A stretch of 64,000 nt of DNA, taken from NCBI GenBank assembly GCA_000621985.1, contig JHWW01000013.1, forward strand, positions 33,631-97,630. The letters are read 5' to 3'. Made by a program: the position numbers and the translations under genes. Positions 45,593 to 57,685 of the stretch are shown here, in pieces. A model generated the notes under the pieces. That model was not told the origin of the DNA, did no database searches, and saw only the letters and a program-made list of their open reading frames with translations. Source of the stretch: Lachnospiraceae bacterium V9D3004. Lineage in GTDB: Bacteria; Bacillota; Clostridia; Lachnospirales; Lachnospiraceae. Within the stretch, counting starts at the first letter, position 1. Each line of letters opens with the position of its first letter.

Positions 45593-45636
45593 TAATTTAC
45601 ATAATTTGTAACTAAACAATTTGTGCTGAATTATAC

Positions 45637-46425
45637 TTACTCTGCGCTGTCAGCAGATTCAACAGCAACTGAATTTTCATCTGGTGTATTATTATATCTT
45701 CTGTTACCGGGACGCCTGTTATTATAATGTCCGCCACGTCCATTTCTGTTGTAATTACGTTTTTTGTAGCCACCCTGATAACCGGTATCTTCAAGACCTT
45801 TTTTAAGAGTAACCACTACTTTACGATAAGGCTCATCACCTTCACTGTGAGTATCAACATATTTATCACCCTGAAGAGCAGAATGGATAATTCTTCTCTC
45901 ATAAGGATTCATAGGCTCAAGGACAACGCTTGTTCTTGTCTTTTTAACTTTATGAGCAATGTTCTTTGCAAGGTTTTCAAGAGTCTCTCTTCTTCTCTCA
46001 CGATAATTCTCTGTATCGATCTTAACCTTAACATAACCTTTTGATTCTTTATTAACTACGAGACTTGTAAGATACTGGAGAGAATCAAGAGTCTGACCTC
46101 TCTTACCGATAAGAATACCCATCTCACTTCCGTTAAGATTGATATTCATGCTCTGGTTCTCTTCATTATAATCAATATCTATCTCTGATTCGATTTTCAT
46201 TGCGTTGAATACTTCATTAAGAAATGTATAAGCATTATCAACGATCGTATTCTTATATCTTGCACGGATCTTAGCATCTTTTTTACCGAAAATATTAAGA
46301 ATTCCGTTTGATTCCTTCTCTATAACTTCATATTCTATCTTATCGCTGGTTGTATTAAGAGCTATTGTTGCTTCTGTAATAGCGTCATTTACTGTTTTTC
46401 CTGTAAATTCAACCCAATCATTCAT
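45637..46425 (-). CDS. khpB: RNA-binding protein KhpB (Jag/SpoIIIJ-associated)
   Basis: 262 residues. N-terminal Jag-N domain (WVEFTGKTVNDAITEATIAL), then a KH domain (MGILIGKRGQTLDSLQYLTSLVVN, GxxG-type loop), then R3H (NPYERRIIHSALQG). The C-terminal about 45 residues are Arg/Gly/Asn-rich (NYNRNGRGGHYNNRRPGNRR), an extension that could add RNA affinity. It binds RNA and, in other Firmicutes, partners KhpA in controlling cell growth genes. 5 nt downstream of yidC, so translated with it. Confidence 0.94.
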   Translation of the reverse strand: MNDWVEFTGKTVNDAITEATIALNTTSDKIEYEVIEKESNGILNIFGKKDAKIRARYKNTIVDNAYTFLNEVFNAMKIESEIDIDYNEENQSMNINLNGSEMGILIGKRGQTLDSLQYLTSLVVNKESKGYVKVKIDTENYRERRRETLENLAKNIAHKVKKTRTSVVLEPMNPYERRIIHSALQGDKYVDTHSEGDEPYRKVVVTLKKGLEDTGYQGGYKKRNYNRNGRGGHYNNRRPGNRRYNNTPDENSVAVESADSAE

Positions 46426-46430
46426 TACAT

Positions 46431-47861
46431 TTAAACCTCCTTATCATTATCGACAGCATCATTGTCCTTATCTGCATCGAAATTTTCATTAACATCTGCA
46501 GAATCATCATTACCTTCAAAATAATCTCTGTTCAACATATTGGCATAATCTGCTATGCTTCCGTTCTTAATATCCTTATTGATATACAAATCCTGTCTGG
46601 AAGACTTGTTCTTAGCGGACGATGATGATGTGTTAATACGTGAATTTGATTTTATAGAACTGGTTCTTGTTGTAGCCAGTTCCTTCATTTTAGTTGAATC
46701 AGTAGTGATTCCTTTCTTTTCGAGCTTCTTTCTCTTCTTCTCGATATTCTTTGCTGCAAGAGCATCAATACCTACTTTATTAAAGTACATATTAATGAAT
46801 ATACCCTGGATTATTCTGAACAAACTACCTGCTACCCAATAGAGACCAACACCTATAGGGAACATGAAACAGAAGAAACCTGACATGAACGGCATGATAT
46901 TGTTCATCATGTTCATTGAATTCGTAGCAGTATCATTCTCGTTACCCCTGCCGGAATTGTTCTTTTTGTTATTACTCATCATAATCCTATTACTGATGAA
47001 CTGAGTAACAACCGCAAGGATAGGAATGGATATTGTCAGATCGGTAAATGAAGGGCTTTCCATAATATTCATTCCAAGGAAACTGTATATGCCCTTTAAA
47101 TCATCATAAGAAGAATTGATATTGCCAACAACATCAGAATGGTTCTTGAATATAGCCAGCTGTTTAAATGCATCCCAGTGATCTGCTTTAAACTGACTGA
47201 AAATATCAACAAGATAACTGGAAGTAGCCGAATCAAATGAGTGATTCGAAAAACCTTTAACAATAGTATCGATCAAATTACTGTCACTGCTGATTGACGG
47301 AGCATTTACAAGACTTAGATCTGCATTTAATGCAATATGTCCGCCACCGTCTTTTACAAAAGAAGCAATTGAATCTGCAAAATCGGATACACTGATACCG
47401 GCATTCATAATTGAATTGATCATTCCTTCATATATTTCCTTGATCTGGGGAACATATGCGGGAACGTTATAGATTACCCTGTACAAAGCAAAGAAAATAG
47501 GAAGCGTAATAAGCATAGGAAGACAACCGGCAGTAGGACTTACACCGTACTTGCTGTATACTTCCTGCTGTTCCATTCTCATTTTGGTCATGGATTCCTG
47601 ATCTTTTTTATTCTTATATTTTGCCTGAATAGCCTGAATCTCAGGAGTAACCAAAGTATTGAGCTTTGAAAACTTCTGCTGTTTCATGGTAAGAGGGAAT
47701 ATCAAACCATTGATGACAAATGTAAAGAATATGATACATAATCCTACATTGTCTATTCCCATCATACTGAAAAAAGAATAGATCGCTTCAAGAATATATC
47801 CTAATATATTAGCAATTGGACCAAGAATCATTCCGTCATATTTTGTTAAAAACACTTCCAT
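46431..47861 (-). CDS. yidC: Membrane protein insertase YidC (Oxa1/SpoIIIJ family)
   Basis: 476 residues. Hydrophobic segments include LCIIFFTFVINGLIFPLTMKQ, the conserved coiled cytosolic loop with MRMEQQEVYSKYGVSPTAGCLPMLITLPIFFALY, and the C-terminal YWVAGSLFRIIQGIFINMYF. The hydrophilic-groove Arg lies in the conserved LPIFFALYRVIYNV helix. An insert of about 120 residues between the second and third conserved helices is longer than in Bacillus, as in other Lachnospiraceae. Member of the rpmH-rnpA-yidD-yidC-jag operon. Confidence 0.93.
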   Translation of the reverse strand: MEVFLTKYDGMILGPIANILGYILEAIYSFFSMMGIDNVGLCIIFFTFVINGLIFPLTMKQQKFSKLNTLVTPEIQAIQAKYKNKKDQESMTKMRMEQQEVYSKYGVSPTAGCLPMLITLPIFFALYRVIYNVPAYVPQIKEIYEGMINSIMNAGISVSDFADSIASFVKDGGGHIALNADLSLVNAPSISSDSNLIDTIVKGFSNHSFDSATSSYLVDIFSQFKADHWDAFKQLAIFKNHSDVVGNINSSYDDLKGIYSFLGMNIMESPSFTDLTISIPILAVVTQFISNRIMMSNNKKNNSGRGNENDTATNSMNMMNNIMPFMSGFFCFMFPIGVGLYWVAGSLFRIIQGIFINMYFNKVGIDALAAKNIEKKRKKLEKKGITTDSTKMKELATTRTSSIKSNSRINTSSSSAKNKSSRQDLYINKDIKNGSIADYANMLNRDYFEGNDDSADVNENFDADKDNDAVDNDKEV

Positions 47862-47878
47862 CTAAAAAAAATCCTCCT

Positions 47879-48091
47879 TCAGGGAACCGGATCATATCCG
47901 CCTCTGGCAAAAGGATGACAACGCAATAATCTTTTTGCAGCCAAATAAGACCCTTTAAAAGAGCCATACTTTTTGATTGCTTCAGCCGCATACTCAGAAC
48001 ATGTAGGAAAATAAATACATGTAGGTTGAATCTTTAGTGGTGATATAAATCTTCTATAAAATTTTATTAGATACAATAATATAGTTTTCAT
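47879..48091 (-). CDS. yidD: Membrane protein insertion efficiency factor YidD
   Basis: 70 residues, the usual size. Motifs [33 protein letters not shown] and [17 protein letters not shown] match the family throughout. It lies in the classical slot between rnpA and yidC, with 3 nt between the end of rnpA and its start. It aids YidC-dependent insertion. Confidence 0.95.
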   Translation of the reverse strand: MKTILLYLIKFYRRFISPLKIQPTCIYFPTCSEYAAEAIKKYGSFKGSYLAAKRLLRCHPFARGGYDPVP

Positions 48092-48094
48092 ATT

Positions 48095-48427
48095 TCAATC
48101 ACGAATAATATTATGAATTCTTCCCAAATGAATTAAAGCGCTGCAAATATCATTATATGATCTTCCTTTTGCAGAAACTCTTGCAATAATTACAATATCG
48201 TAACCATTCTCAAATAAACTACTGTTCAATCTGTAACTTTCTCTGATCAATCTGATAATTCTGTGCCTTACAACACTATTCCCGACTTTTTTACTTACTG
48301 ATATACCAATACGATTATCTACATAGTCGTTTTTCATCACGTACATAACAAGATACTTATTAGCCAGGGATTTACCGTTATTATATACATTCTGAAACTC
48401 TCTGTTATTTCTAATATGAATAAACAA
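48095..48427 (-). CDS. rnpA: Ribonuclease P protein component
   Basis: 110 residues. The family start (IRNNREFQNVYNNGKS) is preceded by a TTG at 48427 with GGGAGATG 5 nt upstream; no ATG is in frame nearby, so TTG initiation is likely. The RNR motif region RIGISVSKKVGNSVVRHRIIRLIRE is diagnostic. Together with RNase P RNA it matures tRNA 5' ends. Second gene of the rpmH operon. Confidence 0.94.
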   Translation of the reverse strand: MFIHIRNNREFQNVYNNGKSLANKYLVMYVMKNDYVDNRIGISVSKKVGNSVVRHRIIRLIRESYRLNSSLFENGYDIVIIARVSAKGRSYNDICSALIHLGRIHNIIRD

Positions 48428-48484
48428 TATTACATCTCCCGGAATACCAGTCAGTGACAACTGCTATGTCACATCACACATATA

Positions 48485-48619
48485 TTAAGCAGATAATCTT
48501 TTTCTACCTTTTGCTCTTCTTCTTGATAATACCTTTCTACCATTGGAAGTATGCATTCTCTTTCTGAATCCATGCTCTCTCTTTCTTGACCTTTTCTTAG
48601 GCTGAAATGTCATCTTCAT
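48485..48619 (-). CDS. rpmH: 50S ribosomal protein L34
   Basis: 44 residues, [18 protein letters not shown] ... [11 protein letters not shown], the standard L34 sequence. The start at 48619 follows AAGGAGGTG; the frame is open upstream but lacks family similarity there. It marks the left end of the dnaA region. Confidence 0.97.
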   Translation of the reverse strand: MKMTFQPKKRSRKREHGFRKRMHTSNGRKVLSRRRAKGRKRLSA

Positions 48620-48677
48620 TATTATATACACCTCCTTATATAAAAAATTACCCTGGTTAGACAACACGTCATCAAAC

Positions 48678-48706
48678 ATTATATGCATATAGCCTATCGA
48701 AGTCAA
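48678..48706 (-). promoter_or_regulatory. Promoter of the rpmH operon
   Basis: On the minus strand TTGACT (48706-48701), 17-bp spacer, TATAAT (48683-48678), about 60 nt upstream of rpmH. Confidence 0.8.
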
Positions 48707-48739
48707 GTTTTTTTTGGCATTACGGACTTATTAACGTTG

Positions 48740-48767
48740 TTATCAACTGTAAACAGTGTTATTCACT
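48740..48767 (+). promoter_or_regulatory. DnaA-box-like sites upstream of dnaA
   Basis: TTATCAACT (48740-48748) and TTATTCACT (48759-48767) are near-matches to the DnaA box in the same orientation, in the rpmH-dnaA gap. They may serve autoregulation or form part of oriC. Confidence 0.5.
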
Positions 48768-48810
48768 TTGTTTAATAAGTTGTAATCATCATCGTAATTA
48801 ATACTTACTA

Positions 48811-48839
48811 TTGAAAAAATATTCATTCTGTAATATTAT
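48811..48839 (+). promoter_or_regulatory. Promoter of dnaA
   Basis: TTGAAA (48811-48816), 17-bp spacer, TATTAT (48834-48839). Confidence 0.65.
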
Positions 48840-48915
48840 ATAAGAGATGCATTGTGTTCTTTAATAAGCCATAATGCGTTATGTGCAGCATTATATAATA
48901 AAGGACGGTTTACGG

Positions 48916-50289
48916 ATGTTTAACGATATTAACAATAGATGGAATGACATACTGGATTATCTTAAAAATGAGTTTAAGATATCAAAGGCCGGTTATGAGA
49001 CATGGCTTCTAAGCCTTAAACCCGAATCAGTCAACGAAGAAGAGAGTACCATCACTATCAGTGTGGATGATCTTAGCATAGGTAAGAACGGTAAAGATTA
49101 TATAAAAGATAAATATGAAACATTTTTACAGGTATCGATAGAAGAGATAACAAAGTATCATTTAAAGATAATATTTGTTAATAAGAGTGAGATTGAACCT
49201 GTTTCCGCTAAATCGGTAAATGAGCCGAAGAAATCGGATAACAGTTCTTCATTTGAGCTTAATGATAAATATACATTCGATACATTTATCGTCGGAGGAA
49301 ACAATTCAATGGCTCACGCAGCTGCGCTTGCCGTTGCCGAATCTCCTCTCAATAATCCTTTTAATCCGCTGTTCATATACGGTGGAGCAGGACTTGGCAA
49401 GACTCATCTTGTACATTCGATAGCTCATTATATTATGGAGAATTCTCCGGAGCTTAATCTTTTATATGTAACAAGTGAAGAATATACCAATGAGATCGTT
49501 AATGCGATGCGTAACGTTAAGCAGGATATGACTCTTCTTAATTTAATTAAGAAGAAATACCGTGAAGTTGATATACTTATCGTCGATGATATACAGTTTA
49601 TTATAGGTAAAGTTGCTACCCAGGAAGAATTCTTCCACACATTCAATACGCTCTACGAACAGGGTAAGCAGATCATCATGACAAGTGATAAACATCCCAA
49701 TAAGATGGAAGATCTTGATGAAAGATACAGATCAAGATTTGTACGTGGTATTCCCGTTGACATCACTTCTCCCGATTACGAGACAAGATTGTCAATACTT
49801 ATGAATAAGAATGACGTCAGTTCCATTAAGTTGAATGATGATATAATCAAATTCATTGCGGAGAATATTAAAACCAACATCAGAGATCTTGAAGGAGCAT
49901 ACAATAAGATAATACTCCGTTCCAAGCTGCAGCATAGGGATATAACTCTCAATGTTGCGATGGAAGACCTGAAAGATTTTATTCTTACCGATGACAAAGT
50001 TAAGATAACGAATGATTACATTATTAATATAGTAATAGAACATTACGGAATCTCACTTGAAGAGATAACATCGGCAAACAGAAGCAAGAAGATAGCCGAT
50101 ACAAGAATGATATGCATGTATCTTTGCAGAAAGATAACCAATTCTTCATATGAAGAGATCGCTTCCAAATTCGATAGGGACAGAACAACCGCTCTTCACG
50201 GATATAATACTATTGAGAAAAGACTTGAGACCGATACATCACTTCAGAATGATATTGAGATACTTATGAAGATAATTAATCATCAATGA
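48916..50289 (+). CDS. dnaA: Chromosomal replication initiator protein DnaA
   Basis: 457 residues; start at 48916 (MFNDINNRWNDIL) as in the family, with AAAGGA upstream; the frame is open from 48874. Domain I (NNRWNDILDYLKNEFKISKAGYETWLLSL), a short linker, AAA+ domain with Walker A YGGAGLGKTHLV and Walker B ILIVDDIQFI, and the C-terminal DNA-binding domain with the signature FDRDRTTALHGYNTIEKR. It opens oriC and starts replication. Confidence 0.97.
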   Translation: MFNDINNRWNDILDYLKNEFKISKAGYETWLLSLKPESVNEEESTITISVDDLSIGKNGKDYIKDKYETFLQVSIEEITKYHLKIIFVNKSEIEPVSAKSVNEPKKSDNSSSFELNDKYTFDTFIVGGNNSMAHAAALAVAESPLNNPFNPLFIYGGAGLGKTHLVHSIAHYIMENSPELNLLYVTSEEYTNEIVNAMRNVKQDMTLLNLIKKKYREVDILIVDDIQFIIGKVATQEEFFHTFNTLYEQGKQIIMTSDKHPNKMEDLDERYRSRFVRGIPVDITSPDYETRLSILMNKNDVSSIKLNDDIIKFIAENIKTNIRDLEGAYNKIILRSKLQHRDITLNVAMEDLKDFILTDDKVKITNDYIINIVIEHYGISLEEITSANRSKKIADTRMICMYLCRKITNSSYEEIASKFDRDRTTALHGYNTIEKRLETDTSLQNDIEILMKIINHQ

Positions 50290-50425
50290 TTAACACCTGT
50301 TTTTCATTACATTACAAGGGTTTAAGACATTTATTAAACGTATGCAACACCCTTATAACTAAGAATACAGTATATAATAATACTATATATATGCCGGAAA
50401 AAACCTGAAAGGAGTCCATGAAGCA

Positions 50426-51541
50426 ATGAAGATCGTATGTAACAAATCAGATTTAGTAAAAACTACCAACATAGTTATGAAAGCAGTTTCAACCAAGACC
50501 ACCATGCCTATTCTCGAATCAATTCTTATTGAAGCATATAATGATTCGATCAAGTTTACTGCCAATGATATGGAAATGGGAATAGAAACAATGCTTTCCG
50601 GTATTATCGACGAAGAGGGAACGGTTCTTGTTGAAGCAAAGATGTTCTCCGAATTCGTAAGAAAGATGCCTTCTGAAGATATTGTACTTGAGAATAATGC
50701 TGAACAGGTTATATTAAGATCCGGTAAATCAGAGATCAAGCTTGCTACAAAGAACAAAGATGAATTCCCGGTTCTTCCGGAGATCATTAGAAGCAACAGG
50801 ATCAGTGTATCTCAGTTTACTCTCAGAGAAATGATCAGACAGACGATTCATTCCATATCAACAAATGAGAGCAGTAAGCTGATGACAGGTGAGTTATTTG
50901 AGATAGACGGTAATGAACTGAAGATCACTTCACTCGACGGATTCAGAATATCCATAAGAAAAGTTGAATTAAAAGAGAACTATCCATCATTTAAGGTGGT
51001 AATTCCCGGTAAGACTCTTAACGATATCATGAAGATCATCAATGGTGGTATTGAAGATGAAGTCAATATATATTTTGATGAGAAACATGTATTGTTCGAA
51101 TTCGATGAGACCATAGTTATGTCAAGGCTTATCGAAGGAGAGTATTACAAGATAGACCAGATGTTATCCGGTGATTACGAGACCAAGATGGTCATCAACA
51201 AGTCGGTATTGTTCGGATGTCTTGACAGATCTTCTCTCCTGATAAAAGATGCTGCGAAGAATCCTGTATTCTTGGATATCAAAGATAATAATGCCAAGCT
51301 TGAGATGCAGTCGGCACTCGGCTCAATGGATGAAGATATTGATATTGTCAAAGAAGGTCCGGATATTCTGATTGGTTTCAATCCGAAGTTCCTTATGGAT
51401 GACCTCAGGGTAATCGATGATGAAGAGATATCGGTGTATTTTATTAATTCAAAAGCACCTTTCTTCATCAAGAATGACGATGGAAGTTATATATATCTTA
51501 TTGTTCCGGTTAATCCGGATGCGTTCAGGAGAGATATCTGA
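50426..51541 (+). CDS. dnaN: DNA polymerase III beta sliding clamp
   Basis: 371 residues; start after GAAAGGAGTCC. Three clamp domains can be followed, beginning MKIVCNKSDLVKTTNIVMKAV and with LPEIIRSNRISVSQFTLREMI and the C-terminal YIYLIVPVN hydrophobic pocket region. It forms the ring that tethers replicative polymerase. Its stop shares one base with the next start (TGATG). Confidence 0.97.
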   Translation: MKIVCNKSDLVKTTNIVMKAVSTKTTMPILESILIEAYNDSIKFTANDMEMGIETMLSGIIDEEGTVLVEAKMFSEFVRKMPSEDIVLENNAEQVILRSGKSEIKLATKNKDEFPVLPEIIRSNRISVSQFTLREMIRQTIHSISTNESSKLMTGELFEIDGNELKITSLDGFRISIRKVELKENYPSFKVVIPGKTLNDIMKIINGGIEDEVNIYFDEKHVLFEFDETIVMSRLIEGEYYKIDQMLSGDYETKMVINKSVLFGCLDRSSLLIKDAAKNPVFLDIKDNNAKLEMQSALGSMDEDIDIVKEGPDILIGFNPKFLMDDLRVIDDEEISVYFINSKAPFFIKNDDGSYIYLIVPVNPDAFRRDI

Positions 51542-51756
51542 TGGAAGAGATAACGATAAGGGATGAATATATAAAGCTCGGACAGGCGCTTAAGCTTGCC
51601 GGACTGGCAGGTGCCGGAACCGATGCCAAGTTCATTATCGCTGAAGGACTTGTGAAAGTTAACGGAGAGACGGCATACGAGAGAGGTAAGAAATGTCGCC
51701 CCGGAGACGTTATTGAATACGAAGGTGAGAAAGTAGTTGTAAGAAATGCTCATTAA
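51541..51756 (+). CDS. yaaA: S4-domain RNA-binding protein (YaaA type)
   Basis: 71 residues consisting of one S4 RNA-binding domain: YIKLGQALKLAGLAGAGTDAKFIIAEGLVKVNGETAYERGKKCRPGD. The standard small gene between dnaN and recF in Firmicutes, implicated in ribosome or RNA function by similarity only. It overlaps dnaN by 1 nt and recF by 11 nt, so all three are translationally linked. Confidence 0.93.
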   Translation: MEEITIRDEYIKLGQALKLAGLAGAGTDAKFIIAEGLVKVNGETAYERGKKCRPGDVIEYEGEKVVVRNAH

Positions 51757-52831
51757 GAAGATACAATTAAAGAATTATCGTAATTATTCCGATGCCGAAG
51801 TGGTTTTTAATGAGAATTCCAATGTGCTCTACGGAGAAAATGCGCAGGGTAAGACCAATATACTGGAAAGTATATATCTGTGCGGAACGACCAGATCGCA
51901 TCAGGGAAGCAAAGACAAAGAGATAATAAAGCTTAATGAGAACGAAGCTCATATCAAGATGTTCATAGAGAAGAATGGTCTTGAACACAGAATAGATATG
52001 CATCTTCGAAAGAACAATTCAAAAGGCATCGCTATTAACGGCGTTCCCATAAAGAGATCAACAGAGCTTGTAGGACTTGTCAATATAATAATATTTTCAC
52101 CGAGAGATCTTAATATAATCAACAACGGTCCTTCGGAGAGAAGAAGATTCATTGATATGGAATTGTGCCAGCTTGACAGAATATATATTGACAATCTTAC
52201 TAGATATAACAAAGTACTTAAGCAACGTAATCATCTGCTTAAGCAGGTAAAATACGAGGAAAGTCTCAAAGAGATGATAAGTGTATGGGATGAACAACTG
52301 GTAAAATATGGCATAGAAGTCATTAAAGCCAGAGATAATTTCATAAAAGGAGTTAATCCCATAGCAAAGGATATTCATGACAGGCTTACAGGCGGAAAAG
52401 AAGTTCTTGATGTGTTATACGAACCAAATGTAAGTATTGAAGAATTTGAAAATAAGATAAAAAGTAATACAGATAGAGATATATATTATTCGATGACCCA
52501 CTACGGTCCGCACAGGGATGACATGAAGTTCATTGTAAATGATATGGATATGAGAACTTACGGATCACAGGGCCAGAAGAAATCTTCCGCTCTGTCACTT
52601 AAGCTGTCGGAGATAGAGATCGTTAAGAATAAGACAAATGATGTTCCAGTCCTGCTGCTTGATGATGTATTGTCGGAACTTGACAGAAGCAGACAGACAT
52701 ATCTTATAGATTGTTTTGAAGGAGTACAGACAATAATAACCTGTACGGGACTTGAAGAATTTATTAAGCGTAATGTATCGTTTGATAAAGTTTATAAAGT
52801 AGTTGACGGAAGTGTAAGTGAAGATATATAA
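51746..52831 (+). CDS. recF: DNA replication and repair protein RecF
   Basis: 361 residues. Walker A YGENAQGKTNILESI, SPRDLNIINNGPSERRRFIDM (family motif), signature YGSQGQKKSSALSLKLSE, and Walker B VPVLLLDDVLSELD. SMC-like ATPase that loads RecA at gaps. It starts inside the end of the S4-domain gene, with GAGAAAG upstream. Confidence 0.96.
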   Translation: MLIKKIQLKNYRNYSDAEVVFNENSNVLYGENAQGKTNILESIYLCGTTRSHQGSKDKEIIKLNENEAHIKMFIEKNGLEHRIDMHLRKNNSKGIAINGVPIKRSTELVGLVNIIIFSPRDLNIINNGPSERRRFIDMELCQLDRIYIDNLTRYNKVLKQRNHLLKQVKYEESLKEMISVWDEQLVKYGIEVIKARDNFIKGVNPIAKDIHDRLTGGKEVLDVLYEPNVSIEEFENKIKSNTDRDIYYSMTHYGPHRDDMKFIVNDMDMRTYGSQGQKKSSALSLKLSEIEIVKNKTNDVPVLLLDDVLSELDRSRQTYLIDCFEGVQTIITCTGLEEFIKRNVSFDKVYKVVDGSVSEDI

Positions 52832-54895
<2,064 letters not shown>

Positions 54896-54908
54896 TTAAC
54901 GATATCCG

Positions 54909-55058
54909 TTTAGCACCCAAGTTCATTGTCGCTAAGCGCCAATGAACATATGGCGGACAGAGACGCTCCGCGTCTTGTCCGCCCCATGAACTCATAAAGT
55001 TTTCTTTCGGAAAGCAAGCTTTCCTTCAAAAATCCTTATGAGTTCATGGGGTGCTTAA
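54909..55058. repeat. Palindromic intergenic repeat (family A, copy 2)
   Basis: 150 bp in the gyrB-gyrA gap. Ends are TTTAGCACCC and GGGTGCTTAA, inverted. Inside are three hairpins in order: AGTTCATTG.../...CAATGAAC; GGCGGACA...GACGC/GCGTC...TGTCCGCC; and CCCATGAACTCATAA / TTATGAGTTCATGGG enclosing GGAAAGC/GCTTTCC. The same set in reverse orientation is at 59531-59692. Confidence 0.85.
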
Positions 55059-55085
55059 TATAGATCATAAACCGGGAGGTCTTGT

Positions 55086-57650
55086 ATGGATGAACATATA
55101 TTTGATAAAGTAAATGATGTCGATATTAAGAAAACGATGGAGACATCTTATATTGATTACGCAATGTCCGTAATTGCGTCAAGGGCACTGCCTGATGTAA
55201 GGGACGGTCTTAAGCCTGTTCAGAGAAGGATCATGTATTCCATGATAGAGCTCAACAACGGACCGGACAAGCCTCACAGAAAATGTGCGCGTATCGTCGG
55301 TGATACAATGGGTAAATATCACCCGCACGGTGACAGTTCAATATACGGAGCCCTCGTTAATCTGGCGCAGGAATGGTCAACAAGATATCCGCTTGTTGAC
55401 GGACATGGTAACTTCGGATCGGTTGACGGCGATTCTGCTGCCGCAATGCGATATACCGAAGCAAGGCTCAGCAAGATATCGATGGAAATGCTTGCTGACA
55501 TTAATAAAGATACCGTTGAGTTTGTACCGAACTTCGATGAGACCGAAAAAGAACCAACCGTTCTTCCTTCAAGGATACCGAATCTCCTCGTAAACGGAAC
55601 TTCCGGAATCGCAGTCGGAATGGCAACCAATATACCTCCACATAATCTGACGGAGGTTATTAATGCTGTATTACATATTATAGATAATGAAAAGAATTCA
55701 GAAGAAACATCTATCGAAGAGATAATGTCGATAATAAAAGGACCTGATTTTCCAACCGGTGCCACAATTCTCGGAACAAGCGGAATTGAAGAAGCATATC
55801 GTACCGGACGCGGCAAGATAAGGGTTCGTGCCGTTACCGATATCGAACCTCTTCCGAACGGTAAAAACAGAATAATTGTTACCGAACTTCCCTATATGGT
55901 CAATAAAGCAAGACTGATAGAGAAGATCGCTGAGTTGCATAAAGACAAAAAAGTTGACGGAATAACCGATCTTCGCGATGAATCGAACCGTATGGGAATG
56001 AGGATCGTGATAGAACTCAGAAAAGATGTCAATCCCAACATTGCACTGAACCAGTTGTATAAGCACAGCCAGCTTCAGGATACATTCGGTGTTATAATGC
56101 TTGCGCTCGTTAATAACGAACCCAAGGTTATGACTATCTTAGAGATGCTTAAGCATTACCTCACACATCAGGAGGATGTGGTAACAAGAAGGACCAGATA
56201 TGATCTTAACAAAGCTGAAGAGCGCGCTCATATATTAGAGGGATTGCTCATTGCGCTTGATAATATCGATGAAGTAATAACGATAATCAGAAACTCGAAG
56301 AATGCTAACGAAGCCAAGCAGAACCTTATGGAAAGATTCGGTCTGTCGGAAGTGCAGTCACAGAGTATAATCGATATGCGTCTGCGCAAGCTCACCGGTT
56401 TGGAGAGAGAAGCGACCGAGAACGAATATAAGGAGATCAAGATCAAGATCGAAGAATACAAGAAGATACTCTCAGACAGAAATGAACTTCTTACGGTTAT
56501 TGGAAATGAACTTACGATAACAAGAGATAAGTTCGGCGATGAGAGAAGAACATCCATCGGACATGACGAATATGACATTACCAATGAAGATCTTATTCCG
56601 CGCGAGAATACGGTCGTTGCTATGACAAGTCTCGGTTACATCAAGAGAATGACAGTTGACAACTTCAAGAGTCAGCACCGCGGCGGTAAAGGAATCAAGG
56701 GAATGCAGACACTCGATGAAGATTACATCGAGAAACTGTTCATGACAACTTCACATCACTATATCATGTTCTTCATGAATACGGGACGTGTATACAGACT
56801 GAAAGCATATGAGATTCCTGAGACCGGAAGAACTTCAAGAGGTACCGCTATCATCAATTTGCTTGAACTTCAGCCTGATGAGAAGATAACTGCGATAATT
56901 ACCATGAAAGATTTTGATGATGACAGATATCTTATGATGGCAACCAAGCGCGGTATGGTAAAGAAGACCAAAGTGACCGAATACCGCAATATAAGGAAAA
57001 GCGGACTTCAGGCGATCAATCTCCGTGAGGATGACGAGCTCATAGAAGTTAAGAAGACTGATAATACCAAGGAAGTATTCCTTGTTACAAAGAACGGTAT
57101 GTGTATAAGGTTCAATGAGAAAGATGTACGCAAGACCGGACGTACATCAATGGGTGTCATAGGAATGAACCTGTCCTATGATGATGAAGTTGTGGGAATG
57201 CAGCTTAATACCCAGGGACAGGATATTCTTATCGTGTCCGAGAACGGACTTGGAAAACGTACCGACATTGATGAATTCACGGTTCAAAGACGAGGCGGCA
57301 AAGGTGTCAAATGTTACAAGATAACCGAGAAGACCGGTGTTGTTGTTGCTGCCAAGATCATCGACGAGCACAGAGAAGTCCTTCTTATAACGAATGAAGG
57401 AATCATAATAAGGATCAGAGTAAGCGATATATCAAAGCTTAAGAGGATCACTTCCGGTGTCAAGCTTATGAACCTTGATTCGGAAAAAGATATAGTTATC
57501 GCAGGAATCGCAAGAGTCAGCGACACCAATCCTGATGGAACACCGATCAATGATTCAAACTTTGATAACGATATCGAAGAAGATGGTGAGGATAATACAG
57601 AGTCCGGTGAAGACACAGGATCAGATGAGACAGCAGAACCGGAAGAATGA
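55086..57650 (+). CDS. gyrA: DNA gyrase subunit A
   Basis: 854 residues; start after GGGAGGTCTTGT. Breakage-reunion domain with the quinolone region [19 protein letters not shown] (Ser present at the usual resistance position), catalytic Tyr in [11 protein letters not shown], and the C-terminal beta-pinwheel with the GyrA box as [10 protein letters not shown] and a second QRRGGKG. The C-terminus ends in an acidic tail ([18 protein letters not shown]), typical of tuned wrapping activity. Downstream it runs into the fumarase genes. Confidence 0.98.
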   Translation: MDEHIFDKVNDVDIKKTMETSYIDYAMSVIASRALPDVRDGLKPVQRRIMYSMIELNNGPDKPHRKCARIVGDTMGKYHPHGDSSIYGALVNLAQEWSTRYPLVDGHGNFGSVDGDSAAAMRYTEARLSKISMEMLADINKDTVEFVPNFDETEKEPTVLPSRIPNLLVNGTSGIAVGMATNIPPHNLTEVINAVLHIIDNEKNSEETSIEEIMSIIKGPDFPTGATILGTSGIEEAYRTGRGKIRVRAVTDIEPLPNGKNRIIVTELPYMVNKARLIEKIAELHKDKKVDGITDLRDESNRMGMRIVIELRKDVNPNIALNQLYKHSQLQDTFGVIMLALVNNEPKVMTILEMLKHYLTHQEDVVTRRTRYDLNKAEERAHILEGLLIALDNIDEVITIIRNSKNANEAKQNLMERFGLSEVQSQSIIDMRLRKLTGLEREATENEYKEIKIKIEEYKKILSDRNELLTVIGNELTITRDKFGDERRTSIGHDEYDITNEDLIPRENTVVAMTSLGYIKRMTVDNFKSQHRGGKGIKGMQTLDEDYIEKLFMTTSHHYIMFFMNTGRVYRLKAYEIPETGRTSRGTAIINLLELQPDEKITAIITMKDFDDDRYLMMATKRGMVKKTKVTEYRNIRKSGLQAINLREDDELIEVKKTDNTKEVFLVTKNGMCIRFNEKDVRKTGRTSMGVIGMNLSYDDEVVGMQLNTQGQDILIVSENGLGKRTDIDEFTVQRRGGKGVKCYKITEKTGVVVAAKIIDEHREVLLITNEGIIIRIRVSDISKLKRITSGVKLMNLDSEKDIVIAGIARVSDTNPDGTPINDSNFDNDIEEDGEDNTESGEDTGSDETAEPEE

Positions 57651-57685
57651 TCCGAAGCAACATACAGATATAAGGAGTTGTATAC

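Noticed and set aside
55319..55816. 165-codon minus-strand frame in gyrA
   Set aside because: Shadow of gyrA; gyrA is unambiguous.
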